From contig JAGWZK010000003.1 in the NCBI GenBank assembly GCA_018968885.1, forward strand, positions 1 through 64,000: a stretch of 64,000 nucleotides of DNA. Reading direction: 5' to 3'. Source of the DNA: Planctomycetota bacterium. Lineage in GTDB: Bacteria; Planctomycetota; Phycisphaerae; Phycisphaerales; UBA1924. The notes beneath the pieces are model-generated. The model was given only the letters and a program-made list of their open reading frames with translations. It was not told the origin of the DNA and made no database searches. Below are positions 46,801 to 55,991 of the stretch, in pieces; within the stretch, counting starts at the first letter, position 1, and the number at the start of each line of letters is the position of its first letter. The position numbers were made by a program, and so were the translations under genes.

Positions 46801-48990
46801 ATGCCACGCGCTCAAACTGCCCGGATTCTCATGCTCATTGCTGGCTCCATCGCCTCACTCGCACCCGATGCCGCAGCCCAACCCGCCGGGCCCGGGGGCA
46901 TCAACTTCTGGAATACCCCCACCTCCGGCTCCTGGTACGACCCGATGGCCTGGAATGGCATCCTCCCGTCTCAAGGTGGTGTGCCGGATTCCACGCAGAC
47001 CGCCCACATGTCGTGGGACACTCCCTACACCGTGCAGGCCATCAATGGCGGTGCACAGTGCCACCACCTCAGTCTTGGCACGAGTGCAGTCACGCTGCAC
47101 CTCGCCGCCACTACCGAACTCCGATTCAATACTTACGGCACGCAGATCGACAATCGGGGCACCATCCTCATGGGTGGCCCCGGCTCCACGGGCAGCGTCG
47201 CTTTCATCATCAACAATAACTGCACCATCGGCGAGAATGGCACCCTGCGAATGGCCCCCGAACCCTCTGGGTCCGCCTCAATCATCGGCACACTCTTTAA
47301 CGTCGGATACCTGATGATCAACGGCGCCCAGCACTCCATCGAAGGTACCGGACAAGTCAGAGTGCGACTGCAGAATCTGGGCACCGTCAATGCCAACGTC
47401 GCCGACCGCGCACTGGCCCTCAACGGCGCGTTCCTGGTGGAGAACCATGGCACCATGCGCGCATCCCAAGGTGGCACATTGACACTCTCACCCGCTGGTG
47501 GATTCACCCAGTCTGCTTCAGGAAGGGTCATCGCCGAACATGGATCTGCCATCCTTCTGCAGACTTCACTCGCGCCCGGCTTCTCCGGCGGGCAGATGAG
47601 CACTCAAGGCACTGGTATCGTCTACATCGGATCCCAAGGTGTGCAAATCCAGGACACCACCATCACCGCTGGAAGCACCCTGCGCACCATCGGCAATACC
47701 GGCCTCAACATCGGACCCGCCGGCCTCACCAATCACGGCCTCATCAACCTCGGCGGCACTGGCTTTCTCGCCTCTCAAGTCGGCCAGAGTGCCGAACTCC
47801 GCGGCACCGGTCGCGTCCAACTCGAAGGCGGGCAACTCGGCGTCTTCCTCGATGGGTTCTCATACAACGTGGTGAATGCCGCAGAACACACCATCGGCGG
47901 CTTCGGCAGTCTTCAGGCAGGCCTCACCAACCTCGGCACCATTGCGGCCGATCGCAATGGCCTCACTTCAGGCCCTGGTGAACTTCTCCTCCAACAAGCA
48001 CCCAAGACCAACCACGGCCTCATGGCCGCGACCAACGGCGGCTCCTTGCGCGCGTTCAATCTGACCCTCACCCAGTCATCCACCGGCCGTCTCCACGCGT
48101 CAGACCAATCCTGGATCATGCTGCAGAGTGCTCGCATCGTCGGTGGTCAGATCAGCACTTCCGGCAATGCCGCGGTGTATGCCGGCGGCTCAGGAGATGA
48201 ACTCGTCAGCGTCACCGTGCTTCCCAACAGCCGCGTCATCTCCCCCTGCGGCCGCACCCTGACACTGAGTGGCAACATTTCCAACACTGGCACCATCATC
48301 GCTGAGAACAACGGATGCGGGGCGGGCTTTTCCAATCTCGCCGCGCAGGGTACAGTCATTTCCGGCAATGGCTCGATTCTCCTGGCCAGCATTCCCGGAT
48401 CGCTGACGTGCACTCTGCAGGGTGGCAGCGGCATGACACTTGGCCTCGATCAGGCCCTTCGAGGCACAGGTCGCACCAGCGGCAACATCCTCACACAAGG
48501 CATCATCGCTCCATCAGCCCTCACCAGCAACACCGATCCCATCGGCCACCTCGAATTCACCTCCGGCAGCATCCAGCTCGGCGCCGCCAGCAGCACTCAT
48601 ATCGACATCGCCTCTTCACAGTTTGCCGACCGCATCACCGGCACTGGCAACCTTCAACTCGGTGGCGAACTCCGCCTCTCGCTCACCAGTGGTTTCCAAC
48701 CCATCTCGCGCACGGAGTGGACTGTCATTCAGGTTGCCGGCGGCCTCACCGGATCATTCAATTCACTTGCACTTCCGGATCGCTTCTACATTACACAAAC
48801 TGCCGATCGCATCATCGCCACCTTCTGCCCAGCCGACTTCAACTCCGACGGAGTGACCGACCTGTTCGATTACCTCGACTTTGTCGCGGCGCTGGCAAAC
48901 CAAGACCCCACCGGCGACTACAACGCCGACACAGTCGTGGACTTCTTTGATTATCTGGATTTCGTTGCTGACTTCAGCCAGGGGTGCTGA
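46801..48990 (+). CDS. Secreted beta-helix-like protein with C-terminal dockerin, Gly-Cys tail
   Basis: Protein of 729 residues. A signal peptide (1-26, ending DAAAQ) is followed by about 650 residues rich in Gly, Asn, Thr and Ser with repeats of the form NHGTMRASQGGTLTLSPAG and NHGLINLGGTGFL, resembling autotransporter or pectin-lyase beta-helix passengers. The C-terminus has two calcium loops, DFNSDGVTDLFDYLDF and DYNADTVVDFFDYLDF, then QGC, a complete dockerin. AGAGGGAG before the ATG is a strong ribosome site. It converges on rsmD with a gap of five bases. Function unknown; probably displayed outside the cell. Confidence 0.82.
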   Translation: MPRAQTARILMLIAGSIASLAPDAAAQPAGPGGINFWNTPTSGSWYDPMAWNGILPSQGGVPDSTQTAHMSWDTPYTVQAINGGAQCHHLSLGTSAVTLHLAATTELRFNTYGTQIDNRGTILMGGPGSTGSVAFIINNNCTIGENGTLRMAPEPSGSASIIGTLFNVGYLMINGAQHSIEGTGQVRVRLQNLGTVNANVADRALALNGAFLVENHGTMRASQGGTLTLSPAGGFTQSASGRVIAEHGSAILLQTSLAPGFSGGQMSTQGTGIVYIGSQGVQIQDTTITAGSTLRTIGNTGLNIGPAGLTNHGLINLGGTGFLASQVGQSAELRGTGRVQLEGGQLGVFLDGFSYNVVNAAEHTIGGFGSLQAGLTNLGTIAADRNGLTSGPGELLLQQAPKTNHGLMAATNGGSLRAFNLTLTQSSTGRLHASDQSWIMLQSARIVGGQISTSGNAAVYAGGSGDELVSVTVLPNSRVISPCGRTLTLSGNISNTGTIIAENNGCGAGFSNLAAQGTVISGNGSILLASIPGSLTCTLQGGSGMTLGLDQALRGTGRTSGNILTQGIIAPSALTSNTDPIGHLEFTSGSIQLGAASSTHIDIASSQFADRITGTGNLQLGGELRLSLTSGFQPISRTEWTVIQVAGGLTGSFNSLALPDRFYITQTADRIIATFCPADFNSDGVTDLFDYLDFVAALANQDPTGDYNADTVVDFFDYLDFVADFSQGC

Positions 48991-48995
48991 ACACG

Positions 48996-49907
48996 CTAAG
49001 ACCGCTTCTTCATATACAGGTGCGCCGCCGTCGTTCCATACACATGCGTTTCTGGCCCCAGTGCTCCCGCCAGTTCCAGTGATACAAGGGCCGCGGCCAC
49101 TTTGCTGACCGCGGCATCCTTCTTCACGCCCCGATTCGCCAGCGCCTCTTCATCCGCAGCATCCAGCGCATCCAACTCTTCATCGCTGAGTGATAACAAT
49201 TCCAGGTCTTCACTGCGCTTCCGCAAATCCTCAATCGGAACTTCGCTCGCCGCTCCCAACTTCTTCACACCCTTCCCCGTCCGCATCGCCCGCGCCTCAC
49301 GCTCCAGATCCTGCATCGTCCATCGCGGCTCACGCTTGGGCTTGCTCTTCTTGCCTTTGCCGTGGCCCTTGCCGTTGTGGGGTTGCTCCTCCACTGCTTC
49401 CGGCTCAGCATCCAGAAAGAATGGGTGCGGCGTGCGCAGTACCAGATACCCATCATCCGCCAGCAACCTGATCAGCGCCTCCGCCTGCGCCTTCACCCTC
49501 GCCCACCCCAATTCCTGTCGCACCAGCGGATATGGCGGATCCATCAAGATCAACGTCGCCGGCCGCGGACACCGCGCCAGTGCACCAGCCCCCAGCGCAT
49601 CACCCTCAAAAATCTCACTCTTCTCTTTGCCGTTGATCGTCGCGATGTTCTGCGCCAGCACCTTGGCCATCGCCCGGTCGCGCTCCACAAACACCACCTT
49701 GCTCGCGCCGCGGCTCAACGCCTCCAGCCCAAAGCACCCCGTTCCCGCAAACACGTCAAAAACGTTGGCACCCTTGACGTGTCCGCGAAAAAGCCCAAAG
49801 AGGGACTCGCGCACCCGACTCGGCATCGGGCGCGTCTCCGCTTCCTCCGGTGGTGAAAGCAACCGCCGTCCTCGATATTCACCCGCAATGATCCGCATAT
49901 CAGGCAT
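48996..49907 (-). CDS. rsmD: 16S rRNA (guanine(966)-N2)-methyltransferase with long insertion
   Basis: RsmD-like methyltransferase of 303 residues. The core has MRIIAGEYRGRRL (4-16), RPMPSRVRESLFGLF (26-40), motif I NVFDVFAGTGCFGLEALSRG (48-67) and the catalytic LMDPPY (121-126), all typical. Bacterial RsmD is usually about 180-200 residues. Here about 115 residues (165-282) lie between the LRTPHPFFLD strand and a C-terminal HVYGTTAAHLYMKKRS that looks like the usual family end. The insert is Lys/Glu/Gly-rich with a basic patch (GKGHGKGKKSKPKREPRW) then acidic helices. The ATG at 49907 or 49898 is possible. RsmD modifies G966 of 16S rRNA. Confidence 0.86.
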   Translation of the reverse strand: MPDMRIIAGEYRGRRLLSPPEEAETRPMPSRVRESLFGLFRGHVKGANVFDVFAGTGCFGLEALSRGASKVVFVERDRAMAKVLAQNIATINGKEKSEIFEGDALGAGALARCPRPATLILMDPPYPLVRQELGWARVKAQAEALIRLLADDGYLVLRTPHPFFLDAEPEAVEEQPHNGKGHGKGKKSKPKREPRWTMQDLEREARAMRTGKGVKKLGAASEVPIEDLRKRSEDLELLSLSDEELDALDAADEEALANRGVKKDAAVSKVAAALVSLELAGALGPETHVYGTTAAHLYMKKRS

Positions 49908-49960
49908 GTCGGCCGATTGTAGAAGCCGCGCCGATCCCGTTGGCAACCACGTCTATCGCT

Positions 49961-49998
49961 GAAAACAACAAACCCGCGGATATTTCAATCTCGCGGGC
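49961..49998 (-). terminator. Rho-independent terminator of the gene at 50031
   Basis: On the minus strand CCCGCG (49997-49992) pairs with CGCGGG (49978-49973), followed by TTTGTTGTTTTC. The loop is long (13 bases). Confidence 0.65.
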
Positions 49999-50030
49999 TT
50001 GCTCCCTCTTGTTTGGTTATCCACAGCGTC

Positions 50031-50672
50031 TCACGACCACAATGCGTCGATGTTGTACCGCACCACTTGCGGCTTCTCCACACCCGTCACCACGCTCCAG
50101 AACGGCTCGCCATCCGCATCGGGTGCCCAGATGCTGAACTGCCCAGCCGGATCCTCTGCGTACAGGTCAAGCAGCGATGAACCGACAAAGATGCTGCGGT
50201 GCAGCAGCAGCAGATCGTCACTCGCATACTCCGCCTCGGCACCCACACCGATGATCGCATCCACCAGCCGCCCGAACAATGTCCGGTTGGCTCGCAAAAG
50301 CACATCCGCGTCGTGCCAGATGTAGTAACGGAACTTGCTCGGAGTTCTCACGGCCGTGGCGGCACGATTGCGCAAAAGACTCACAATCCCCGAGGAACCA
50401 TCAATCCGCCGCAACAATTGAGGTCCGGGAAGACACCGCTCCAGCTGAGCACAGAACGATTCCAGATCTGTGATGTATTGACCGTACAGATTGCAGACTT
50501 CTGTGTCGCGCTGCCGTTGCAGAAACATCGCAATCGAAGACGCAAACTCCACGCGACGGCGAGGAAACTCCGAAAAAGCCACCAGATGAGACTCGTCCAG
50601 TAATTGGACCGTCTCTGGCTGCCAGTCCGTCGTCTGCAGCGGAAGTCCAGGATGTTTTGGAAGCGCACTCAT
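50031..50672 (-). CDS. Hypothetical cytosolic protein
   Basis: Protein of 213 residues, not recognised. The body has mixed alpha/beta character: VEFASSIAMFLQRQRDTEVC, NLYGQYITDLESFCAQLERC, then RYYIWHDADVLLRANRTLFG and EPFWSVVTGVEKPQVVRYNI at the end. No signal peptide or membrane segment. The ATG at 50672 begins the coherent part; the open frame upstream adds 39 residues of unlikely composition. It is downstream of a terminator-free 258-base gap and followed by a terminator. No function is proposed. Confidence 0.7.
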   Translation of the reverse strand: MSALPKHPGLPLQTTDWQPETVQLLDESHLVAFSEFPRRRVEFASSIAMFLQRQRDTEVCNLYGQYITDLESFCAQLERCLPGPQLLRRIDGSSGIVSLLRNRAATAVRTPSKFRYYIWHDADVLLRANRTLFGRLVDAIIGVGAEAEYASDDLLLLHRSIFVGSSLLDLYAEDPAGQFSIWAPDADGEPFWSVVTGVEKPQVVRYNIDALWS

Positions 50673-50929
50673 AGCACCCGACCCGCACCACTGGGACGTT
50701 CCGTCACCACCTGTTTGCTTGGCCGGATACCCCCCGGACAAGATTGCCGGGCACCACTCCGGCAAAGACCCCATTCTGGGAATCTCCAATAGAAATATGC
50801 CACAGGATTGCGCGATTGCCAGAGAATTGACGCTCTAGATGGAAAATCCCGCAGAAAGTTGCAACCGACAGATTACAGGACGTGAATTGGCACAGCTAAC
50901 ATTTTGCAAACGCCCACTTGCTGCCTCGG

Positions 50930-52432
50930 TTAACCCTTGTTCAACAGGCGCTTTTCGCCACTACCGGCAACCGTCGGACGCTCACTCGTCACCACTGCGT
51001 TGTTCCGACCGTCATCCGTCACTCGGTACGACATCCCGATCGTGGTCTCCGGTTCACCAAGCATCTGCTTGCTCGCCCATTCAACACCCTGCATCAGTGT
51101 GTGATCCGTGTTCGCAACTTCATACTTCCACATCCCAAAGCGTCCGCGGCTGGAAATCCCCCGACTCTCCAACCAGGGAATCACCTGCTCCAGAATCTGA
51201 TCCCGATCCACCGTCGGCGTCGGATACGCGTAATCGGCGTAGTAATGCCACTTGGAGACGATGTCTCTGGTCTCCTCGCGGCTGATCATTCCGGAATTGA
51301 TCAACCCCTCGACCGTCTCCTCCACGATCGTCGCGGCATTCACCGGCTTGAACTCACTCACCGACGTCTCACACAGCAGCGAGTAGTACTTGTCCTTATC
51401 CGGCGTCATGAACGGCGAGTAATTGGACAAATACGTCACGCGATAAAAGGGACAATTCGCCTCGGGGTAGTACATCCAACTCTTGGTGCTAGGGCAGGGA
51501 CGTTTGATCCCAATCCCCACCATGTGACCACCCGAATGCTTCAATCCCGCAGCCGCCATGCGAATCTCATCCGGCACATTCCCCTTCAGAATGCGCGTAC
51601 AAAGCAGATCCAGAGGCACTGTCGATACCAGCCGATCAAACTTCTCCACTGTGCCATCCGAGAATGTCGCGACTCTCGCGTCCACGTCAATCTCACGGAT
51701 CGCCGTGTTCAAGCGGACGTGTCCCTCCAGCACGGGACCGAAGCGCCGGTAGAACTCCCCGGTGCCGCCCTTCAAGGGAAACTTGAACTGGTTATTGGGG
51801 CCCCAGCCAAAATCATCGCGCTGCAACACCACGTTTTTCAGGGCGCGATCCACATCGATCACCGCCACACGCTCACCGATCCAGTGCTTGTTCATCATCT
51901 CCGGCGGATGCGCCCACACCTTGAAGTTGTACGGACGCATGAAGTGCCGCGCGATCCCTTCACCGAAAATCGCATCGATGAACTCGCCGAAATTGCGAGC
52001 CGCTTTGTGTCCATCCTTCACTGCCTGGGCCTTGATCAGGCCAGACAGGCACTCATAGCACTCCTGCGCTGGCAAGTAGCGAATGTTGTTCTGAAAGGGA
52101 TACGGCACCCACCGATCAAACATCCGCACCCACGATTCACGGTTGTTGAGGGTGAATTCCTTTCCCATCAATCGCTCAAACACCTCGTCGTAGTACTTGT
52201 AGTGGCTGAACATCACGTGGCCACCGATATCCCACGTGAAACCCTGATCATCCAGGAACGAGTGCGACAGTCCACCGATGTATGGATGCCGCTCATAGAC
52301 GGCAAAGTCCGTGTGTCCGAGCTCTTTCAGCCGGTATGCCGCACCCAGTCCCGTCGGACCAGATCCCACAATCACCACTCGCCCCAGCGAAGCCCCGGGC
52401 AACCCTGCAGACGTGCGCTTCACTTCAGGCAT
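50930..52432 (-). CDS. UDP-galactopyranose mutase, eukaryotic-type
   Basis: FAD enzyme of 500 residues. The N-terminal dinucleotide motif is GSGPTGLGAA (23-32). Then come GGHVMFSHYKYYDE (70-83), WVPYPFQNNI, MRPYNFKVWA, GGTGEFYRRFG, NCPFYRVTYLSNYSPF and SRGRFGMWKYEV. These match the motif series of fungal UDP-galactopyranose mutase (Aspergillus GGHVIFSHYKYF, WVPYPFQNNI, MRPYNFKVWA, NCPFYRATIFSNYSPY) and the ~500-residue length, not the ~370-residue bacterial Glf. It would make UDP-galactofuranose for cell-surface glycans. The ATG at 52432 follows AAAGGGG; a TTG 24 bases upstream is less likely. It diverges from a LuxR-type regulator gene. Confidence 0.82.
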   Translation of the reverse strand: MPEVKRTSAGLPGASLGRVVIVGSGPTGLGAAYRLKELGHTDFAVYERHPYIGGLSHSFLDDQGFTWDIGGHVMFSHYKYYDEVFERLMGKEFTLNNRESWVRMFDRWVPYPFQNNIRYLPAQECYECLSGLIKAQAVKDGHKAARNFGEFIDAIFGEGIARHFMRPYNFKVWAHPPEMMNKHWIGERVAVIDVDRALKNVVLQRDDFGWGPNNQFKFPLKGGTGEFYRRFGPVLEGHVRLNTAIREIDVDARVATFSDGTVEKFDRLVSTVPLDLLCTRILKGNVPDEIRMAAAGLKHSGGHMVGIGIKRPCPSTKSWMYYPEANCPFYRVTYLSNYSPFMTPDKDKYYSLLCETSVSEFKPVNAATIVEETVEGLINSGMISREETRDIVSKWHYYADYAYPTPTVDRDQILEQVIPWLESRGISSRGRFGMWKYEVANTDHTLMQGVEWASKQMLGEPETTIGMSYRVTDDGRNNAVVTSERPTVAGSGEKRLLNKG

Positions 52433-52492
52433 CCAGCAATCCCCTTTCGCAACCAAGACTCAATCCGAACATTGGAATCCGCCGCACCGGCA

Positions 52493-52577
52493 TAGGGTCT
52501 TTGCCCTATTTGAGCACCCTGTCGGCAATTCCGCCTAGGGCCATTGCCCTATTCCAGCGGCCCCTTTTATAGGGCAC
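52493..52577. promoter_or_regulatory. Direct-repeat array with inner dyads upstream of the LuxR-type gene
   Basis: TAGGGTCTTTGCCCTATT (52493-52510) and TAGGGCCATTGCCCTATT (52536-52553) match at 15 of 18 positions, 43 bases apart. Each contains AGGG and GCCCT arms. A partial third copy, TAGGGCAC, starts at 52570, 34 bases on. The position between divergent genes suggests an operator for one or both. Confidence 0.6.
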
Positions 52578-52645
52578 AGCCAGTTTTGGCCGAAGAGCAT
52601 GGCGTGGGCAAGGCGTGCGTCCCACATTCATGCGAAGGGAAGGTT

Positions 52646-53530
52646 ATGACCACGCTAGGCAATCTTCACGCGGTTTGTACTCTGACTGAAACTTTGTGCG
52701 GCCTCCCCGCCGTCGCCACCCTTGATTGGTGCGACCGGGCGGCACAGGCATTCGCCGAGCTCGCCAAATCCGAAGGCAACACCAGCGCTGCCGCCACCGT
52801 GGTGCTGTGCACGCTGGCCGCCGATGGTTCTCTGTCGGATACTGAGTCCACAGGTGTCGCGGTCTCTGGGATGCAGATGCGCGAGACCGCCCTGTCGGAA
52901 CTGCGCTGTCGCCTCGATCGCGCGCACGAACTGGGAGCCACCGTCCCCGGAGTGAACTTTGACGCTGGCGTGGTGACCCGCGCGACTGTGAACACCGCAC
53001 TGGCCTCACCTTTGCCCAATCTGGATGGCATGCAAGGTGCCCCGGCGTTGATCGGCATCGTCAGCGTCTCGACCAGTGACGCCTCGCGCGTCATGATCGT
53101 CTCGGTGGTGCCGGTCGGCACCGTCAGTAGTGAATCTCTAGACTCCATCGCGACTTCGATGCGCGCCCTCCTTCCAGTCCTTGCCCGACGCGCCATGGTG
53201 GCGATCGGCACATCTCGCGGCCAACGTGGCGGCTGGATTAGCCCGCGCGAGCAGATGGTGCTCGAACAGCTCATCCTGGGCAAGAGCGTCCGCCAGATCG
53301 CCGATGATCTGGGCCGCAGCCCCCACACCGTCCACGATCACGTCAAGGCCCTGCACAAGAAGTTGAACGCCAGCAGTCGTGGCGAGCTTGTCGCCCGGGC
53401 ACTTGGATACCTGTCCGAGTGTTCCGGCATCCGCCACTCCAAACCCGATAGCGAGATCGAGGCCGGCACCGCCGCAACCCCTGCTGCGGCCAAGCCGATG
53501 ATCGGGCAGCAAGCCCGCCGCGTGGCCTGA
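52646..53530 (+). CDS. LuxR-type transcriptional regulator
   Basis: Protein of 294 residues. The C-terminal LuxR/GerE helix-turn-helix is at about 199-256: ISPREQMVLEQLILGKSVRQ, DLGRSPHTVHDHVKALHKKL and SSRGELVARALGYL. The N-terminal two thirds (1-190) is not a receiver or autoinducer domain that I recognise; it has an alpha/beta look (TLADWCD..., then VIGIVSVSTSDASRVMIVSV). A ligand-sensing role is possible. AAGGGAAGG lies just before the ATG at 52646. It is divergent from UGM and preceded by direct repeats that may be its own binding sites. A strong terminator follows. Confidence 0.88.
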   Translation: MTTLGNLHAVCTLTETLCGLPAVATLDWCDRAAQAFAELAKSEGNTSAAATVVLCTLAADGSLSDTESTGVAVSGMQMRETALSELRCRLDRAHELGATVPGVNFDAGVVTRATVNTALASPLPNLDGMQGAPALIGIVSVSTSDASRVMIVSVVPVGTVSSESLDSIATSMRALLPVLARRAMVAIGTSRGQRGGWISPREQMVLEQLILGKSVRQIADDLGRSPHTVHDHVKALHKKLNASSRGELVARALGYLSECSGIRHSKPDSEIEAGTAATPAAAKPMIGQQARRVA

Positions 53531-53558
53531 GCCGATCGCTCCAATCCGGAAAATGAAC

Positions 53559-53589
53559 AAGCCCCGGGCAGAACCCGGGGCTTTGTGTT
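53559..53589 (+). terminator. Terminator between the LuxR-type gene and the converging dockerin-tailed gene
   Basis: AGCCCCGGG (53560-53568) pairs with CCCGGGGCT (53574-53582), then TTGTGTT on the plus strand. The minus strand also reads CTTGTTCATTTT after the stem, so it may work both ways. Confidence 0.75.
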
Positions 53590-53612
53590 GGCTGATATCT
53601 GATTCAGTTGTT

Positions 53613-55991
53613 TCAGCAGCCCGCGGCAAACGCGGCCACGAAGTCCAGATAGTCAAAGAAGTCGATCACGGTGTCACCGTTGTAGTCTGAGTTTGGCGCA
53701 TTGGCGGCAAAGTCTGCCACGAAATCCAAGTAGTCAAATAAATCCAGCACTGTGTCACCGTTGTAGTCCGCCGGGCAGCCGCACACGGCCGACTGCAGCA
53801 CGCAGCGATACTTGGCAGGGCAAAGTACGCCGCTGAATGCCTGCGTCGCGATGAAGGCTCGATAAGTTCCAGGATTCAGCACGATATTGATTTCACCGAC
53901 TGTACATGCAGCCATCGTGGTGTTCGCGAGAACCGATGCGGGGCAGCCATCGGCAACGATCGCGAGCTGGGTTGGTGACTCACCAATGGCAGCCCAACGC
54001 ACAGCGCCGCGCTGACGGAGCGTGAACGTGTACCAGTCCGTATCACGAGTGCCGGAGGCGGGATTGCCATAGGTACCTGCGACTACCACGTTGCAAGGTA
54101 TGCGACTGTAGATCGGAGTAGAGGAATTACATCCGCCATTGAAGGCATCGGTTGTGGTGCAGTTTGGTTCTCCTTCGAGCACATCGCCCGGGAAAGGTGG
54201 AACACTGCAGCACGCATTGGAAGTGAGTGTGACGCGATAGCGAGAGCCACAGGGAACGCCTGTGAAGACATCTGTTCCGACAAAGGCGCGGTATGTGCCT
54301 GGCGGCAATGCTGGGACGGTGAGCGTGACTGTGGTGCACGCCGGGCCAGACACCGTTCCCAGTGAAGTTGTCGGGCACGCATCGTTGAGAATAAACAAGC
54401 GAGTGGTCGCTTCTCCAACACAGGTCAGCGTGACATCAGAGGTCTGAGTAAGAGTGAAGGTGTACCAATCGGTATCACGGAACGATTGACCAGCTGAGGT
54501 AAGATATGTTCCGTAACGCCCAGCGATGGTCTGCCCGCACGCGATCTGACCATACACAGCGGGTGTGGAATTGCAGCCGCCGTTGGTCGCGTCGATATAG
54601 CCGGTGGCACAATCTGGCTCATTCTCCACCGCATCACCAGGCTGTGGAACAGTCTGGCAGCAGGTGGAGACGTTGAGCGTGGCGCGATAGCGAGATCCGC
54701 AGGGGACGCCGCTAAAGCTACTCGTTGCGACAAAGAGGTAGTAGGTTCCGGCCGGAAGGGCATTCACAGACAGCGTGGTCGGCGTGCATGCGGCTGCGGA
54801 AGCGGAGCTTCGAATGGATGCCGGACACACCCCGTTCAGCAGGAGCAGCTGGGTCGGTGCTTCACCGGTGACTGTCCAGGTGACATCCGAAGTCTGCGTG
54901 ATTGTGAAGGAGTACCAGTCGGTGTCACGGATGGGACCGCCGACGGAAGTCAGGTAGGTGCCATAGGTGCCAGCCACAGTCTGTCCACAGGCGAGTGGAG
55001 AGAACACGTTGGGGGTGGAGTTGCAGCCACCGTTGAAGGCATCGACATAGCCGGTGAAACACGAGGGCTCATTTTCGAGGACATCGCCCGGCTGAGCGGA
55101 TGTCACGCAGCAGGGTGTTCCAGTGACAGTTGCGCGATAGCGAGAGCCGCATGCGACACCAGAGAATGCATCGGTGCCGACGAAAAGGTAGTAGTCACCT
55201 GCTGGCAAATTGGCTGTCACCGTGGCGGGCTGACAGGGATCCGCGGCCGCTGTGGCGATGGTGTTGGTTGGACATGTAGCGGAGAGAATGAAAACTCGAG
55301 TGCGAGCGGAGCCGATGGCGGTCCACGTCACATTGGTCGCAACAGGGACGGAGAAACGATACCAATCGGTGTCACGGAAATTCGCACCGGAGGCACTGAG
55401 GTAGGTGCCGTAGGTGCCGCAGACTGAATCGCCACATTCAAGGCGAGGTCCGAAGACATTGGGATTGGAGTTGCAACCGCCGTTGGTGGCATCGATGTAG
55501 CCGTTACTGCAGTTGGGTTCGTTTTCGAAGATGGAGCCAGCGACACAATCGAAGCATGCGGCAGGATCAATCGTTCCGCCGGAGTTGCCGGGGTTCTCTG
55601 CGCTCCATGGGGGCAACTGACCAGGGAGTGGTGGTTCACCCACCGGTCCTTGGGGCGGCTGCCACCCAGGAGGCGCGATTGCACCAAGCAACGTCGCGGC
55701 ACTCTGATCCTGCCCTGCGGTCGGGAGGATCATCGGGCCAGCGTTTGGGTCTTCGGAATGCGAAGTCGATGCGCTGAGATCACCGGGAGGTGTGATCGGC
55801 TGCATGTAGGGAGTGATGACCTCTGTTGTGGGAGGTGGCGCGAAGCCGGGAGGGAGCTCTGATGCCCACGGCGCCACGGTGGGAAGGGGAGCTGCCGGAA
55901 GAGCTACGGGCGCAGAGCGTGGCGGCTCCGACGCACTGATGGCGGCGAGTCCGCCAACGGCCAAGGTCAAGGCACAAAGACGCGTGAACAT
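53613..55991 (-). CDS. Secreted repeat protein with C-terminal dockerin, Gly-Cys tail
   Basis: Protein of 792 residues. A signal peptide (1-21) and a Pro-rich linker (about 22-135) precede four repeats of about 125 residues. Each repeat has the pattern ENEPxCxxGYxDAxNGGCNS, then GTYGTYLTS, then RDTDWYxFT and PAGTYYLFVxTxxFSGVPCG, with conserved cysteines; they resemble PPC-type (pre-peptidase) modules. The fourth repeat is more divergent. The end has two calcium loops, DYNGDTVLDLFDYLDF and DYNGDTVIDFFDYLDF, and AGC. Extracellular display is likely; activity is unknown. GGGGTG precedes the ATG at 55991. It converges on the LuxR-type gene. Confidence 0.83.
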   Translation of the reverse strand: MFTRLCALTLAVGGLAAISASEPPRSAPVALPAAPLPTVAPWASELPPGFAPPPTTEVITPYMQPITPPGDLSASTSHSEDPNAGPMILPTAGQDQSAATLLGAIAPPGWQPPQGPVGEPPLPGQLPPWSAENPGNSGGTIDPAACFDCVAGSIFENEPNCSNGYIDATNGGCNSNPNVFGPRLECGDSVCGTYGTYLSASGANFRDTDWYRFSVPVATNVTWTAIGSARTRVFILSATCPTNTIATAAADPCQPATVTANLPAGDYYLFVGTDAFSGVACGSRYRATVTGTPCCVTSAQPGDVLENEPSCFTGYVDAFNGGCNSTPNVFSPLACGQTVAGTYGTYLTSVGGPIRDTDWYSFTITQTSDVTWTVTGEAPTQLLLLNGVCPASIRSSASAAACTPTTLSVNALPAGTYYLFVATSSFSGVPCGSRYRATLNVSTCCQTVPQPGDAVENEPDCATGYIDATNGGCNSTPAVYGQIACGQTIAGRYGTYLTSAGQSFRDTDWYTFTLTQTSDVTLTCVGEATTRLFILNDACPTTSLGTVSGPACTTVTLTVPALPPGTYRAFVGTDVFTGVPCGSRYRVTLTSNACCSVPPFPGDVLEGEPNCTTTDAFNGGCNSSTPIYSRIPCNVVVAGTYGNPASGTRDTDWYTFTLRQRGAVRWAAIGESPTQLAIVADGCPASVLANTTMAACTVGEINIVLNPGTYRAFIATQAFSGVLCPAKYRCVLQSAVCGCPADYNGDTVLDLFDYLDFVADFAANAPNSDYNGDTVIDFFDYLDFVAAFAAGC

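Noticed and set aside
50918-52495. Long plus-strand frame opposite the UGM gene
   Set aside because: Shadow; the minus strand has clear FAD and UGM motifs.
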